DNA of 64,000 bases from Marinobacter sediminum (GTDB taxonomy: Bacteria > Pseudomonadota > Gammaproteobacteria > Pseudomonadales > Oleiphilaceae): positions 1,922,001 through 1,986,000 of the forward strand of contig NZ_JAGTWY010000001.1 of NCBI RefSeq assembly GCF_023657445.1, read 5' to 3'. The notes under the pieces are model-generated. The model was given only the letters and a program-made list of their open reading frames with translations, had not been told where the DNA came from and searched no databases. The translations under genes and the position numbers were made by a program. Each line of letters opens with the position of its first letter. Position 1 is the stretch's first letter. Positions 1 through 8,692 of the stretch are shown one piece after another.

Positions 1-720
1 CCTGATGGCTCTGAATATCTTCCTGAGTTTTGACAAACGAAAATAACGGTCGATAATTTTTATATTATCGAGATTATTAAACGCCATATAATCTGGAGAT
101 GTTGTTTCAATATTACTGATGTATTCACGGCACCATCCCCAAACTGCTTCAGGAACATCCAATCTTTGCTCTTCCAAAGCCTGCCGCGTTCTTTCAATAG
201 GCACATGCTCCCCAAAAGGATTCGAGGTGAAACAAAATCGGCCAGGTAAACGACTGCCGGTCAATCCAACATAATCCACATTCGTTTCCTGGCATACAAT
301 CCAGCAAAAATGAGCAAACGCGTTGGACACATTCTCATATAGAACAGCAGTATATCCATGCTGATCTATTAGCTGAGAGAAAAAAGATAGAAGAGCACTC
401 TTCAGGCGGTCAAAGAATTCATCAGATCGCCTTCCCCAGATACCATATTCTTCAGATCGATCGAAATCAGAAAAAAGGGCCAAGTTCAGATTATGGTGAG
501 AATAGGCTGACAGTATCTCTTCATCTAGCTCATGCTGAGCAAAGAATTCTGAGAAAACATCGTACTGCACACCCAGCTCTTCAACTTTGTTTTCAGCAAG
601 AGAAACAGGACAGTCTACGGCATAACCAACTCCCACGCCCTTTTCAATCAAACGCCGACTGATCGCATTAAAGAAGTTATGATAGTTTGGCGCACTGTTT
701 GATAAAACAAGAACTTTCAT
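1..720 (-). CDS. Capsule/glycan biosynthesis protein, possible glycosyltransferase (3' end outside window)
   Basis: An open frame runs from the ATG at 720 to the window edge without a stop, giving about 240 residues beginning MKVLVLSNSAPNYHNFF. The start looks like the first beta strand of a Rossmann-type glycosyltransferase, and the text resembles proteins annotated as capsular polysaccharide biosynthesis in pseudaminic-acid loci. It lies 30 bp downstream of the fcl stop on the same strand, so it is probably the next gene of the polysaccharide operon. It could attach fucose or pseudaminic acid to an acceptor, but no catalytic motif is recognisable in the visible part. Family assignment is by resemblance only. 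Confidence 0.6.
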   Translation of the reverse strand, partial: MKVLVLSNSAPNYHNFFNAISRRLIEKGVGVGYAVDCPVSLAENKVEELGVQYDVFSEFFAQHELDEEILSAYSHHNLNLALFSDFDRSEEYGIWGRRSDEFFDRLKSALLSFFSQLIDQHGYTAVLYENVSNAFAHFCWIVCQETNVDYVGLTGSRLPGRFCFTSNPFGEHVPIERTRQALEEQRLDVPEAVWGWCREYISNIETTSPDYMAFNNLDNIKIIDRYFRLSKLRKIFRAIR

Positions 721-750
721 TAAAACCACATATTCGTAGACCGCTAGATA

Positions 751-1725
751 TCAACCCCGAATCGCGTCGGAGTTTTCCAGAAACCACTGATAAGCCTGCG
801 ACAAGCCTTCTTCCAACCCAACCGAAGCCTCCCAGCCTAACGCCTTCAGCCTTGAAACATCCATAAGCTTCCTCGGTGTACCATCGGGCTTACTGCTGTC
901 AAACACCAGCTGCCCCTCAAAGCCCGTCACCTTGGCGACCGTTTCGGCCAGCTCCCGAATTGTGCAATCCACACCGGTGCCCACATTGATGTGAGACAGC
1001 ATCGGCTCCGTGTTCGCTGCATATGTCTCACCGTCCAGCTCCATTACATACACGCTAGCCGACGCCATGTCGTCCACATGCAGGAACTCCCGCATCGGCT
1101 TCCCGCTTCCCCAGATAACCACTTCTTCGTCAGCAGCCTTCACTGCCTCATGAAAGCGTCGCAACAGCGCCGGAATCACGTGACTGTTTTCAGGGTGAAA
1201 GTTGTCATTGGGCCCATACAGGTTGGTCGGCATCACACTGCGGTAATCGCGACCATACTGCCGGTTATAGCTTTCACAAAGCTTTATCCCGGCGATCTTG
1301 GCGATGGCATAAGGCTCATTGGTGGGCTCCAGAATACCCGTCAGGAGGGCGTCCTCACGCATGGGTTGATCTGCAAACTTGGGGTAAATGCAAGACGATC
1401 CCAGGAACAGCAGTTTCTGAACATCCGCCGTATGCGCCGCGTTGATCAGATTCGCCTCAATCAACAGGTTTTCGTAGATGAACTCTGCGGGGTACGTATT
1501 GTTGGCATGAATACCCCCTACTTTGGCCGCCGCGATGTACACTTGCTCCGGTTTATGCTCGGCGAACCAGGCGTGGACTTCCGCCTGGTCAAGCAGATTT
1601 AATTCATCCCGGCTAGCCGTGAGAATATTAGTGTAACCGAGGGCCTGAAGCCTGCGAACAATCGCGGAGCCAACCATCCCCCGGTGACCTGCCACAAATA
1701 CACGCTGATGTTTCATTTCCATCAT
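751..1725 (-). CDS. fcl: GDP-L-fucose synthase
   Basis: Fcl (WcaG) is the epimerase/reductase that turns GDP-4-keto-6-deoxy-mannose into GDP-L-fucose with NADPH in the cytoplasm. The chosen start gives 324 residues, normal for the family. The dinucleotide-binding GxxGxxG is at residues 13-19 (GHRGMVG), and the SDR catalytic set is seen as SSCIYP at about 110-115 plus YAIAK with Tyr139 and Lys143. The ATG at 1725 was chosen because GGAG lies 7 nt upstream and the gmd stop ends just before it; an upstream alternative would run into gmd. It forms a two-step pathway with gmd, so the surface glycan probably contains L-fucose or a relative. Confidence 0.95.
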   Translation of the reverse strand: MMEMKHQRVFVAGHRGMVGSAIVRRLQALGYTNILTASRDELNLLDQAEVHAWFAEHKPEQVYIAAAKVGGIHANNTYPAEFIYENLLIEANLINAAHTADVQKLLFLGSSCIYPKFADQPMREDALLTGILEPTNEPYAIAKIAGIKLCESYNRQYGRDYRSVMPTNLYGPNDNFHPENSHVIPALLRRFHEAVKAADEEVVIWGSGKPMREFLHVDDMASASVYVMELDGETYAANTEPMLSHINVGTGVDCTIRELAETVAKVTGFEGQLVFDSSKPDGTPRKLMDVSRLKALGWEASVGLEEGLSQAYQWFLENSDAIRG

Positions 1726-1726
1726 C

Positions 1727-2845
1727 TCAATTCTCCACCGATACGATAACATCGTGCCCGTGGGCCTTTAGCAACGCATGGCGCTTGGCGTTCTTCAAGT
1801 CTTCCTGAACCATCTCTGAACACATCTCTTGAACGGTAATTTCCGGAACCCAGCCGAGCTTTTCTTTGGCTTTGGTCGGGTCACCCAGCAACGTCTCCAC
1901 TTCGGCCGGGCGAAAATAGCGCGGGTCTACACGGACAATCACAGTGCCCGGCTCTACCGCGGGCGCATGCTCACCGGCCACCGACTCCACCAGGGCAATC
2001 TCTTCAACGCCCTCACCCTCAAAACGCAGAGCAATGCCCAGCTCCGCTGCAGACCATCGGATGAACTCACGCACCGAGTACTGGACCCCGGTGGCGATGA
2101 CAAAATCCTCGGGCTGATCCTGCTGTAGCATCATCCACTGCATGCGCACATAATCCTTGGCATGCCCCCAATCCCGCAGCGCATCCAGGTTACCCATGTA
2201 CAGGCAGGCTTCCAGTCCCTGGGAGATATTCGCCAGGCCCCGGGTAATCTTGCGGGTTACAAAGGTTTCTCCCCGGCGCGGGGATTCGTGATTGAACAGC
2301 ACCCCATTACAGGCATACATCCCGTAGGCTTCACGGTAATTCACTGTCATCCAGTAGGCATACAATTTAGCCACTGCATAGGGCGAGCGGGGATAGAAAG
2401 GCGTGGTTTCCTTCTGGGGTGTCTCCTGCACTAAGCCATACAGCTCGGAGGTAGACGCCTGGTAAAACCGGGTTTTTTTCTCCAACCCCAGCAACCGAAT
2501 AGCCTCTAGCAAACGCAGCGCACCCATGCCATCCACGTCGGCCGTGTATTCCGGCGACTCAAAACTCACCGCAACGTGAGACTGAGCGCCCAGATTATAC
2601 ACCTCATCGGGCTGAACCTCTTGAAGGATCCGCGTCAAGTTGGATGAGTCCGTCAAGTCTCCATAGTGCAATACGAAACGCTGATTGTCGGTATGCGGAT
2701 CTTGGTAAATATGATCCACTCTCTGCGTATTAAAAAGCGAGGCTCGCCGCTTGATACCGTGTACTTCGTAGCCTTTTTCGAGCAAAAACTCCGCCAAGTA
2801 AGAACCGTCCTGACCAGTCACACCAGTGATCAATGCCTTTTTCAT
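1727..2845 (-). CDS. gmd: GDP-mannose 4,6-dehydratase
   Basis: Gmd converts GDP-mannose to GDP-4-keto-6-deoxy-mannose, the substrate of the next gene, fcl. The protein has 372 residues, the usual length. It starts [19 protein letters not shown] with the NADP-binding GxxGxxG at residues 8-14; the catalytic region is STSELYG at about 131-137 and YAVAK with Tyr156 and Lys160. No GDP-mannose supply genes (manB, manC) are visible here, so GDP-mannose must be made elsewhere. A terminator-like hairpin separates this gene from pseI upstream, so gmd-fcl may be a partly separate transcription unit, or may depend on read-through. Confidence 0.96.
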   Translation of the reverse strand: MKKALITGVTGQDGSYLAEFLLEKGYEVHGIKRRASLFNTQRVDHIYQDPHTDNQRFVLHYGDLTDSSNLTRILQEVQPDEVYNLGAQSHVAVSFESPEYTADVDGMGALRLLEAIRLLGLEKKTRFYQASTSELYGLVQETPQKETTPFYPRSPYAVAKLYAYWMTVNYREAYGMYACNGVLFNHESPRRGETFVTRKITRGLANISQGLEACLYMGNLDALRDWGHAKDYVRMQWMMLQQDQPEDFVIATGVQYSVREFIRWSAAELGIALRFEGEGVEEIALVESVAGEHAPAVEPGTVIVRVDPRYFRPAEVETLLGDPTKAKEKLGWVPEITVQEMCSEMVQEDLKNAKRHALLKAHGHDVIVSVEN

Positions 2846-2870
2846 CCAAAAAACCTGTCCGTCGCGTTAC

Positions 2871-2912
2871 GCAAAAAAGAAACGGGCCTTCGACAGTTCG
2901 AAAGCCCGTTTA
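2871..2912 (-). terminator. Rho-independent terminator between pseI and gmd
   Basis: A 13-bp stem with one C/A mismatch (AACGGGC...GCCCGTT, loop CAGT) is followed on the - strand by TTTCTTTTTT. It lies 65 bp after the pseI stop, so it closes the pseudaminic-acid gene block. If the locus is controlled by RfaH, this site is one that antitermination would have to pass. Confidence 0.8.
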
Positions 2913-2977
2913 ATGGAAACATAGGAAGAGTTTACGCTAAGGTAAGATTCATTTCAGCAACCGAGCCCCGCATCCCT

Positions 2978-4039
2978 TCATTCAGAATCATCCAGATTAA
3001 GCACGTCATTTTTCACAGGTGAATTCGAGGACACAGCGTATTTAACTCGCTTTCCGATCACCGAATCATTGTATTTTGGGGCCAACCCAAACCCTGGCCT
3101 GACGCTTCGTACACAGTCTTTGGTAATTATTTCACCTGCCTCCAGATCTTTCACAAAATACAGCGACCTACGGAACTGAACATTGCCCTGCTCACTGGAC
3201 TTACGCCCATAATCGACTTTACCCAGCGCCTTCCAGGCAGTTTTGCTGTCTCTACACAACGCGGCAAGATCACCGGGTTCCAGAGAAAAACTATCATCCG
3301 GCCCTCCACCATTTCGATCCAGGGTGAAGTGTTTTTCAATGAGGGAAGCGCCCAGCACCACGCTAGCAATGGCTGTGGTATTATCCAGGGTGTGGTCAGA
3401 CAACCCAGTCACCAAACCAAACCTTTCCATCATGTCCGGTATGGTACGGAGGTTGTAGTCCTCAGATGGAGCCGGGTAGCCGCTCACGCAATGGAGAATC
3501 GCGAGGTCCTGACAGCCGCCATCCCTCGCGGCGGCGATGGCCTCTCCAATTTCCTCCGCATCCGCCATACCGGTGGAAATGATCATCGGCTTACCTGTGG
3601 CTGCAACATAACGGATCAGGGCCAAGTCAACGGCTTCAAAGGAGGCTATTTTGTAAGCCGGTGCGTTCAGATCTTCGAGCAAATCTACCGCGGTGGTGTC
3701 GAACGGTGAGCTAAAAATGGGGATGTCCAGCTTTCTGGCATATTCGAACAAGGGCTTGTGCCACTCCCAGGGGGTGTGCGCCCACTCGTACAACTCATAG
3801 AGTGTTTTACCATCCCAGAGGCCACCTTTGATCTGGAAATCGGGCAGATCTGAGTTCAGGGTAATAGTATCCGGTCTGTACGTCTGGATTTTCAGAGCAT
3901 CAGCACCGGCTTTTTTTGCCTCTTCGATAATCCGGAAGGCAGTCTCGATATTGCCATTATGATTGGCGGACATCTCGGCAATGATGTAAGGCTCGTAGTC
4001 GTTACCAATCGGACGACCAGCGATTTCAAATTTCTTCAT
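2978..4039 (-). CDS. pseI: Pseudaminic acid synthase
   Basis: PseI condenses the 6-deoxy-altrose diamino sugar with phosphoenolpyruvate to give a pseudaminic acid (NeuB-like family). The 353 residues show a TIM-barrel half with the early motif AEMSANHNGN, a conserved IEKHFTLDR stretch, and a C-terminal SAF/antifreeze-like domain at about residues 285-350 that caps the active site. The ATG at 4039 is preferred over an in-frame TTG two codons upstream; GGAG lies 10 nt upstream. The start overlaps the end of the formyltransferase gene by 14 nt, indicating translational coupling. PseI rather than NeuB is supported by the adjacent pseB, pseC, pseF and pseG. Confidence 0.93.
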   Translation of the reverse strand: MKKFEIAGRPIGNDYEPYIIAEMSANHNGNIETAFRIIEEAKKAGADALKIQTYRPDTITLNSDLPDFQIKGGLWDGKTLYELYEWAHTPWEWHKPLFEYARKLDIPIFSSPFDTTAVDLLEDLNAPAYKIASFEAVDLALIRYVAATGKPMIISTGMADAEEIGEAIAAARDGGCQDLAILHCVSGYPAPSEDYNLRTIPDMMERFGLVTGLSDHTLDNTTAIASVVLGASLIEKHFTLDRNGGGPDDSFSLEPGDLAALCRDSKTAWKALGKVDYGRKSSEQGNVQFRRSLYFVKDLEAGEIITKDCVRSVRPGFGLAPKYNDSVIGKRVKYAVSSNSPVKNDVLNLDDSE

Positions 4040-4679
4040 GGTCAACTTTCTCCAGACTAATCTTGTATTTCTGCCCCAGATGCTCGAACCAGGCAGGGTA
4101 GCGTTCTGGGTCGCACATGCGTATGAGGTCGAACTGTTCTGCGATGGATTTTTGAGGATCCAGCTCGCTATCTGCGGGTGTGCGGCGCTCGTAGTATGTG
4201 GGAACGATGTCTGCGTCCTGATGACAAGGCTCTATTTGCTCGGAGTTGTCGACAGCCTCATTTATGAGGTCGACTTCTGCCTCAAAAAGCTTTTCGTTTA
4301 CGTCGTACCACAAATCGGTCTTGCTGATCGGTATGACGCGCTTTAACCATATCCGCCCGCTATCGACCTTGTCTTCGGCTTCCAGCAGGCTGAGGGTGAT
4401 GTGCTCGGCACCGCGAACAACTTCCCAGACATGAGGGCTCCACCCCCGCCCTTTGGGCAGATCACTGGCATGCAGGACCAGGGTGTGTCGGTAAAGTGAA
4501 CGGTGTTCAGCCTTGATGATCTCAGAACACGACACCAAAAAAAGGATATCGCCGCCGGATAGCTCACAGCGCTTGCGCAGCAGCTCAATGTCATGCCCAT
4601 CGCGCTTCTGCCCAACCCACCTGTTGAGGTGTCTGTTAACCGGGTGTTCAGGATCGCTACACAGAACGGTTATTTTCAT
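4026..4679 (-). CDS. Formyltransferase-family protein in the pseudaminic-acid operon (candidate sugar N-formyltransferase)
   Basis: The 217-residue protein resembles the catalytic half of 10-formyltetrahydrofolate-dependent formyltransferases. Visible motifs are LHASDLPKGRGWSPHVW with candidate catalytic His70, and VDSGRIW with Asp106. The usual catalytic Asn is not obvious: the matching position reads FLVSCSEII (Ser50/Cys51). It overlaps pseG by 4 nt (ATGA) and pseI by 14 nt, so it is inside the pathway operon. No PseH acetyltransferase gene is present, and this gene sits where pseH would act. I infer that it formylates the C4 amino group (N7 of the final sugar). Other substrates are possible. 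Confidence 0.75.
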   Translation of the reverse strand: MKITVLCSDPEHPVNRHLNRWVGQKRDGHDIELLRKRCELSGGDILFLVSCSEIIKAEHRSLYRHTLVLHASDLPKGRGWSPHVWEVVRGAEHITLSLLEAEDKVDSGRIWLKRVIPISKTDLWYDVNEKLFEAEVDLINEAVDNSEQIEPCHQDADIVPTYYERRTPADSELDPQKSIAEQFDLIRMCDPERYPAWFEHLGQKYKISLEKVDHEEI

Positions 4680-5779
4680 GAGTGAATAATCCTGGTCATT
4701 TCTGAAACCAAACGTGAGCTACCCTTACCATCGCAGACTAGCTCTGCATTAGCCGCCAGGCGTTCCAGTTCTTTTCCCGGCTCCACCAGTCGGCTCAGTA
4801 GAGGGCTGAGCTCATCGGCAATTCGATCTCTGTCTACGAGGTACGCACAGCCGCTTTGCGCCAAAGCGTTACCAATATTGCGCTGGTTCTCCGCAAGGAT
4901 AACCATGATGGAGGGTAACCCAAGGCAGCATCGCTCCCAGGAAGTACTGCCCGCAGCGCCGATAGAGAGGTCTGCCCGGCACATGCGATCGGCCATGTCG
5001 TAAACGTTTACGCTTACTTCCGCCCGGAAAGGAAGTTGTTGGGCCATCTGCTGTACTTCATCCAGGTGAGGTGCGGTTGCTCCCATGATGATATCCAGAT
5101 CTGTGTCGCCAGGCAGAGAACTATTGGCAAGAGCATTGAGTACCTTGCCTGTCACATTGTCTGAATCAACTCCACCAAGGGATATAAGGATACGCTTCAC
5201 TTCTGGCTTTACCCGCCGTTTCAGGGCGGCTTCCCTGAGTTCAGCAAACTCGGGGCGCAGAAGAGCATATCGCGGGCCAATCAGCCGAACACAGCGTTCC
5301 GGGACTCTGTGGCTATAGTCCGCCTCCTGGCTGCCCAGGTTCTGATCGAGCAGCAGATCGCAATCGTGATTCCTGTCCGCAAGATCGTCAATTACCATGA
5401 CCCGTTTTGCAACGGACGCGAGCCTGTTTTCCCAACGGGACTCCAGGGCATAGTGGTCCGCGACCAGCCAATCCACGTCCGGTTTATCGACGACAGAGAG
5501 CGTTTGGTCAGCATCCATTTCCCAGCTAACGCCCAACCAATCTGAATGAGCCGTTTCGTTAACACTGACGCGCCTGGCTTCGGGTACAGCAGGATTGGAG
5601 AGCAGGTCACACGTGAAGCCCTTGCTGAGAATGAAGCCGGCAAGGTGGCCCGGATGGTCACGGCAAACGAATTGGCAGGCGTGTCCCTGGCGCCGAAGTT
5701 CCTCCGCCAGGGTCAAACACCGCATTACATGGCCGGTGCCAATACTGAGGGATGCATCCGCCCTGAAAACAACTTTCAT
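4676..5779 (-). CDS. pseG: PseG, UDP-2,4-diacetamido-2,4,6-trideoxy-altropyranose hydrolase
   Basis: PseG removes UDP from the diamino sugar to release the free substrate for PseI. The 367-residue protein starts with a GT-B fold P-loop-like segment, SIGTGHVMRCLTLA, in which His17 matches the catalytic base known for this family. A later SLGGVD motif and GAAGSTSWERCCLGLPS segment fit the nucleotide-binding half. It is coupled by 4-nt overlaps to pseF upstream and the formyltransferase downstream. There is no fused acetyltransferase domain, unlike some PseG-PseH fusions; the length is accounted for by the hydrolase alone. Confidence 0.93.
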   Translation of the reverse strand: MKVVFRADASLSIGTGHVMRCLTLAEELRRQGHACQFVCRDHPGHLAGFILSKGFTCDLLSNPAVPEARRVSVNETAHSDWLGVSWEMDADQTLSVVDKPDVDWLVADHYALESRWENRLASVAKRVMVIDDLADRNHDCDLLLDQNLGSQEADYSHRVPERCVRLIGPRYALLRPEFAELREAALKRRVKPEVKRILISLGGVDSDNVTGKVLNALANSSLPGDTDLDIIMGATAPHLDEVQQMAQQLPFRAEVSVNVYDMADRMCRADLSIGAAGSTSWERCCLGLPSIMVILAENQRNIGNALAQSGCAYLVDRDRIADELSPLLSRLVEPGKELERLAANAELVCDGKGSSRLVSEMTRIIHS

Positions 5780-6489
5780 TCGTCAACCTTGGCGCTCGTC
5801 ATGGCCTTAAACATCCATTCCGCGCGAGTCCAGTCTTCCGGGGTGTCGATGTCCTGCACTCTGTGGCGGGGTAACTTCACCGGAACTGCGCCCTCACTGA
5901 ATATTGCATGTTCCTCAAGCCAGGCACCCGCCGTTCCCCAATAGAACTGGCCCGCATCGTGCCAGGCTTCTTCCAGATCCTGTGAGCGGGTATTGAAATG
6001 CTCCGGACTGAACATCGCTACCCGTCCACTTCCGGTAATCCGGATAGCCCGCTGAATCGGAAAGGCATAACTGGTCACAGAAAAAGCGTAGCTGGCACCA
6101 TCCTGCTGAATCAGCTCCCAACCTCGCTCAAGATCTTCCGGGGAAATAAACGGAGCAGTCGCGTAGATACAACACGCGTAATCAATGGGGTCGCCATTTT
6201 GTTGCAGCCAGTCCACAGCGTGCCGAATGACGGGTAACGTTCCCGCGTAGTCATCTGAAAGCTCCGCAGGGCGCATAAAAGGCACTTCCGCGCCATGGCG
6301 TTTCGCTACATCCGCAATTTTTGCATCGTCGGTGGATACGATAACCCTGTCGAAGCAGCCGCTTGCCCTGGCTGCCTCGATGGACCAGGCAATCATTGGT
6401 TTACCACAAAATTCCCGGATATTTTTCCGGGGAATACGCTTGCTGCCGCCTCTGGCAGGAATAATGGCTACACGGTTGGGGGACGTCAT
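5776..6489 (-). CDS. pseF: Pseudaminic acid cytidylyltransferase
   Basis: PseF activates pseudaminic acid with CTP to the CMP-sugar used by glycosyltransferases. The 237-residue protein carries the nucleotide-binding signature IIPARGGSKRIPRKNI near the N terminus, as in NeuA and KdsB relatives, and has the family's usual length. It overlaps pseC and pseG by 4 nt each. A legionaminic or neuraminic cytidylyltransferase would look similar, but the neighbouring pseB/pseC pair points to pseudaminic acid. Confidence 0.93.
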   Translation of the reverse strand: MTSPNRVAIIPARGGSKRIPRKNIREFCGKPMIAWSIEAARASGCFDRVIVSTDDAKIADVAKRHGAEVPFMRPAELSDDYAGTLPVIRHAVDWLQQNGDPIDYACCIYATAPFISPEDLERGWELIQQDGASYAFSVTSYAFPIQRAIRITGSGRVAMFSPEHFNTRSQDLEEAWHDAGQFYWGTAGAWLEEHAIFSEGAVPVKLPRHRVQDIDTPEDWTRAEWMFKAMTSAKVDE

Positions 6490-7652
6490 GTTGCTTTACC
6501 CAGAATCTCTTTCAGCACCGACACCACCCTGTCCTGCTGTTGGTCTGTAAGGCCGTGGAACATGGGAATGCTGATGGCCTCACAGTAATAGGCCATGGAT
6601 TGCGGGAAATCGTTGTCTTTAAAGCCCATCTGTTCGTAATAAGGCTGCGTGTGCACGGGGATGTAGTGCAGGTTTACGCCAATGCCCTGCTCTCTCAGTG
6701 CTTCAAAGACTTCTCGATGGCTTAAGGTGACGTTTTCCAACTGCAGTCGGATTACATAAAGGTGCAAGCCACTGTAGCTGTCCGGATGCTGCCAGGGCAG
6801 CGTCAGAGGCAGGTCGGCCAACAGTTGGTCATAGCGCCTTGCAAGTTCATGACGCCGGGCCACAAAATCGTCCAAACGCTGCATCTGGCTCACGCCCAGT
6901 GCGGCCTGCAGCTCAGTCATGCGGTAGTTGTAGCCGAGGTCAACCTGCTGGTAATACCAGGGGCCATCCGGCTCACGGGTCATTAATGCGGGGTCCCGGG
7001 TTATACCGTGGCTGCGCAGAAGGTTCAATTTTTCCGCCAGTTGGTCATCGTTTGTCACTGCCATACCGCCTTCGGCCGTGGTCACGATTTTGACCGGATG
7101 AAAACTGAACACCGTTATGTCGCTGTAGCGGCTGTTGCCAATGAATTCACCCTGGTATTTACCACCAATCGCGTGGGAGGCGTCTTCGACGACCTTGAAC
7201 CCGTACTCCCGCGACAGGGCCGCAATGGCTTCCATATTGCATGGCTGGCCGCACAGGTGCACCGCCACCACCACCTTGGGCAGGCGATTTTCCTTTTCTG
7301 CCTGCTCAAGCTTTGCCTTCAGGGCTTTGGGGCACAGGTTGTAGGTTTGCGGATCAATGTCCACAAAGTCGACTTGTGCTCCGCAGTAGAGGCCACAGTT
7401 GGCAGACGCCACGAACGTAACGGGTGTCGTCCACAGCCAGTCGCCCTGCCCCAGGCCAAGTGCCATACAGGCAATATGCAAAGCCGAGGTCGCGCTATTT
7501 ACCGCGATAGCGTGGTTTGCACCAACATGGTCAGCAACAGCTTGCTCGAACTTCGGCACCATGGGGCCCTGAGTCAGGAAGTCTGACTTCAGCACCTCAA
7601 CAACGGCGTCGATGTCAGCCTGGATGATTTCCTGCTTGCCATAAGGGATCAT
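6486..7652 (-). CDS. pseC: PseC, UDP-4-amino-4,6-dideoxy-N-acetyl-beta-L-altrosamine transaminase
   Basis: PseC is the PLP- and glutamate-dependent aminotransferase that aminates C4 of the PseB product. It has 388 residues and belongs to the DegT/DnrJ/EryC1/StrS family. The PLP lysine is in SFHPVKIVTTAEGG at about Lys188, and the substrate-pocket segment NYRMTELQAALG is present. The protein starts MIPYGKQEIIQADIDAV, typical of PseC. It lies 2 bp after pseB and overlaps pseF by 4 nt. Confidence 0.95.
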   Translation of the reverse strand: MIPYGKQEIIQADIDAVVEVLKSDFLTQGPMVPKFEQAVADHVGANHAIAVNSATSALHIACMALGLGQGDWLWTTPVTFVASANCGLYCGAQVDFVDIDPQTYNLCPKALKAKLEQAEKENRLPKVVVAVHLCGQPCNMEAIAALSREYGFKVVEDASHAIGGKYQGEFIGNSRYSDITVFSFHPVKIVTTAEGGMAVTNDDQLAEKLNLLRSHGITRDPALMTREPDGPWYYQQVDLGYNYRMTELQAALGVSQMQRLDDFVARRHELARRYDQLLADLPLTLPWQHPDSYSGLHLYVIRLQLENVTLSHREVFEALREQGIGVNLHYIPVHTQPYYEQMGFKDNDFPQSMAYYCEAISIPMFHGLTDQQQDRVVSVLKEILGKAT

Positions 7653-7654
7653 GA

Positions 7655-8653
7655 TCAGATCTTGCCGATTTCGTTGTTGTGACGATCAATCCAGGCCTGA
7701 AGCTCTTCGTCTGTCATCCACTCTTCATTGTTGTCACTGGCGTAGATAAAGCCTTCGGGCACAAGTTTACCGTCTTTGATTCGCTCTTTACTTGTACCCC
7801 AGTTATTGATGTTGGGCAGGATTTTAAAATGTTCCGGGTACTCGTAGGTAAAGTAGGAGTCTTCAGCACCAATCATTTGCTCGTGCAGTTTTTCACCCGG
7901 GCGAATGCCGACGTTGTTCAGTTCTGCATCCGGTGCAACCACGCGGGCCAGATCGGTCACTTTCATCGAGGGGATCTTCTTAACGTAGATTTCCCCACCA
8001 ACCATATCCTCGAAGGCATGCCATACGAGTTCTACGCCCTGCTCCAGACTGATCATGAAACGGGTCATGCGGGGGTCTGTGATGGGCAGTACGCCTTTGT
8101 CTTTAATCGACATGAAGAACGGAATTACAGAGCCGCGGGAGCCCATTACGTTGCCGTAACGCACAACGGAAAATTTCGTTTCATGGCCGCCGGAATAGGA
8201 GTTGCCCGCTACAAACAATTTGTCCGAAGCCAGCTTTGTCGCGCCATAGAGATTGATGGGGCTGCTGGCTTTGTCTGTCGAGAGTGCCACTACGCCCTTC
8301 ACGCCTTTGTCGATTGCTGCATCGATCAGATTCATAGCGCCGTGAATGTTGGTTTTTACACATTCGAACGGGTTGTACTCGGCCGTCGGTACGATCTTGG
8401 TGGCAGCTGCGTGTACTACGTAATCCACGCCATCCAGTGCACGGTAGAGGCGGTCTCTGTCCCGCACATCGCCTATGAAGAAACGAAGGCGGTCGTCGCC
8501 CTGGAACAGCTTGGCCATTTCCCACTGTTTCATCTCGTCCCGGGAGAAAACGATGATTTTCTTCGGGTTATATTTCTCGAGGGTCATGGGGATGAACTTG
8601 TGGCCAAAGGAGCCGGTGCCGCCGGTGACCAGGATGGTGGAGTTTCTGAGCAT
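7655..8653 (-). CDS. pseB: PseB, UDP-GlcNAc 4,6-dehydratase (inverting)
   Basis: PseB is the first enzyme of pseudaminic-acid synthesis: dehydration at C4/C6 of UDP-GlcNAc with C5 inversion. The 332-residue protein has the NADP-binding TGGTGSFG at residues 10-17 and a catalytic region STDKASSPINLYGATK, giving Asp127, Lys128, Tyr136 and Lys140, as in FlaA1-type dehydratases. Start: ATG at 8653; an in-frame GTG two codons upstream is an alternative. The short length separates it from the membrane-bound WbpM type. It is the first gene of the pse block and follows a flippase gene after a 39-bp gap. Confidence 0.95.
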   Translation of the reverse strand: MLRNSTILVTGGTGSFGHKFIPMTLEKYNPKKIIVFSRDEMKQWEMAKLFQGDDRLRFFIGDVRDRDRLYRALDGVDYVVHAAATKIVPTAEYNPFECVKTNIHGAMNLIDAAIDKGVKGVVALSTDKASSPINLYGATKLASDKLFVAGNSYSGGHETKFSVVRYGNVMGSRGSVIPFFMSIKDKGVLPITDPRMTRFMISLEQGVELVWHAFEDMVGGEIYVKKIPSMKVTDLARVVAPDAELNNVGIRPGEKLHEQMIGAEDSYFTYEYPEHFKILPNINNWGTSKERIKDGKLVPEGFIYASDNNEEWMTDEELQAWIDRHNNEIGKI

Positions 8654-8692
8654 AATCACGTTCTCTAGATATTTGCTTGAGGACGAATGGTA

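Noticed and set aside
7679..8668. 329-codon open frame on the + strand
   Set aside because: Shadow of pseB.
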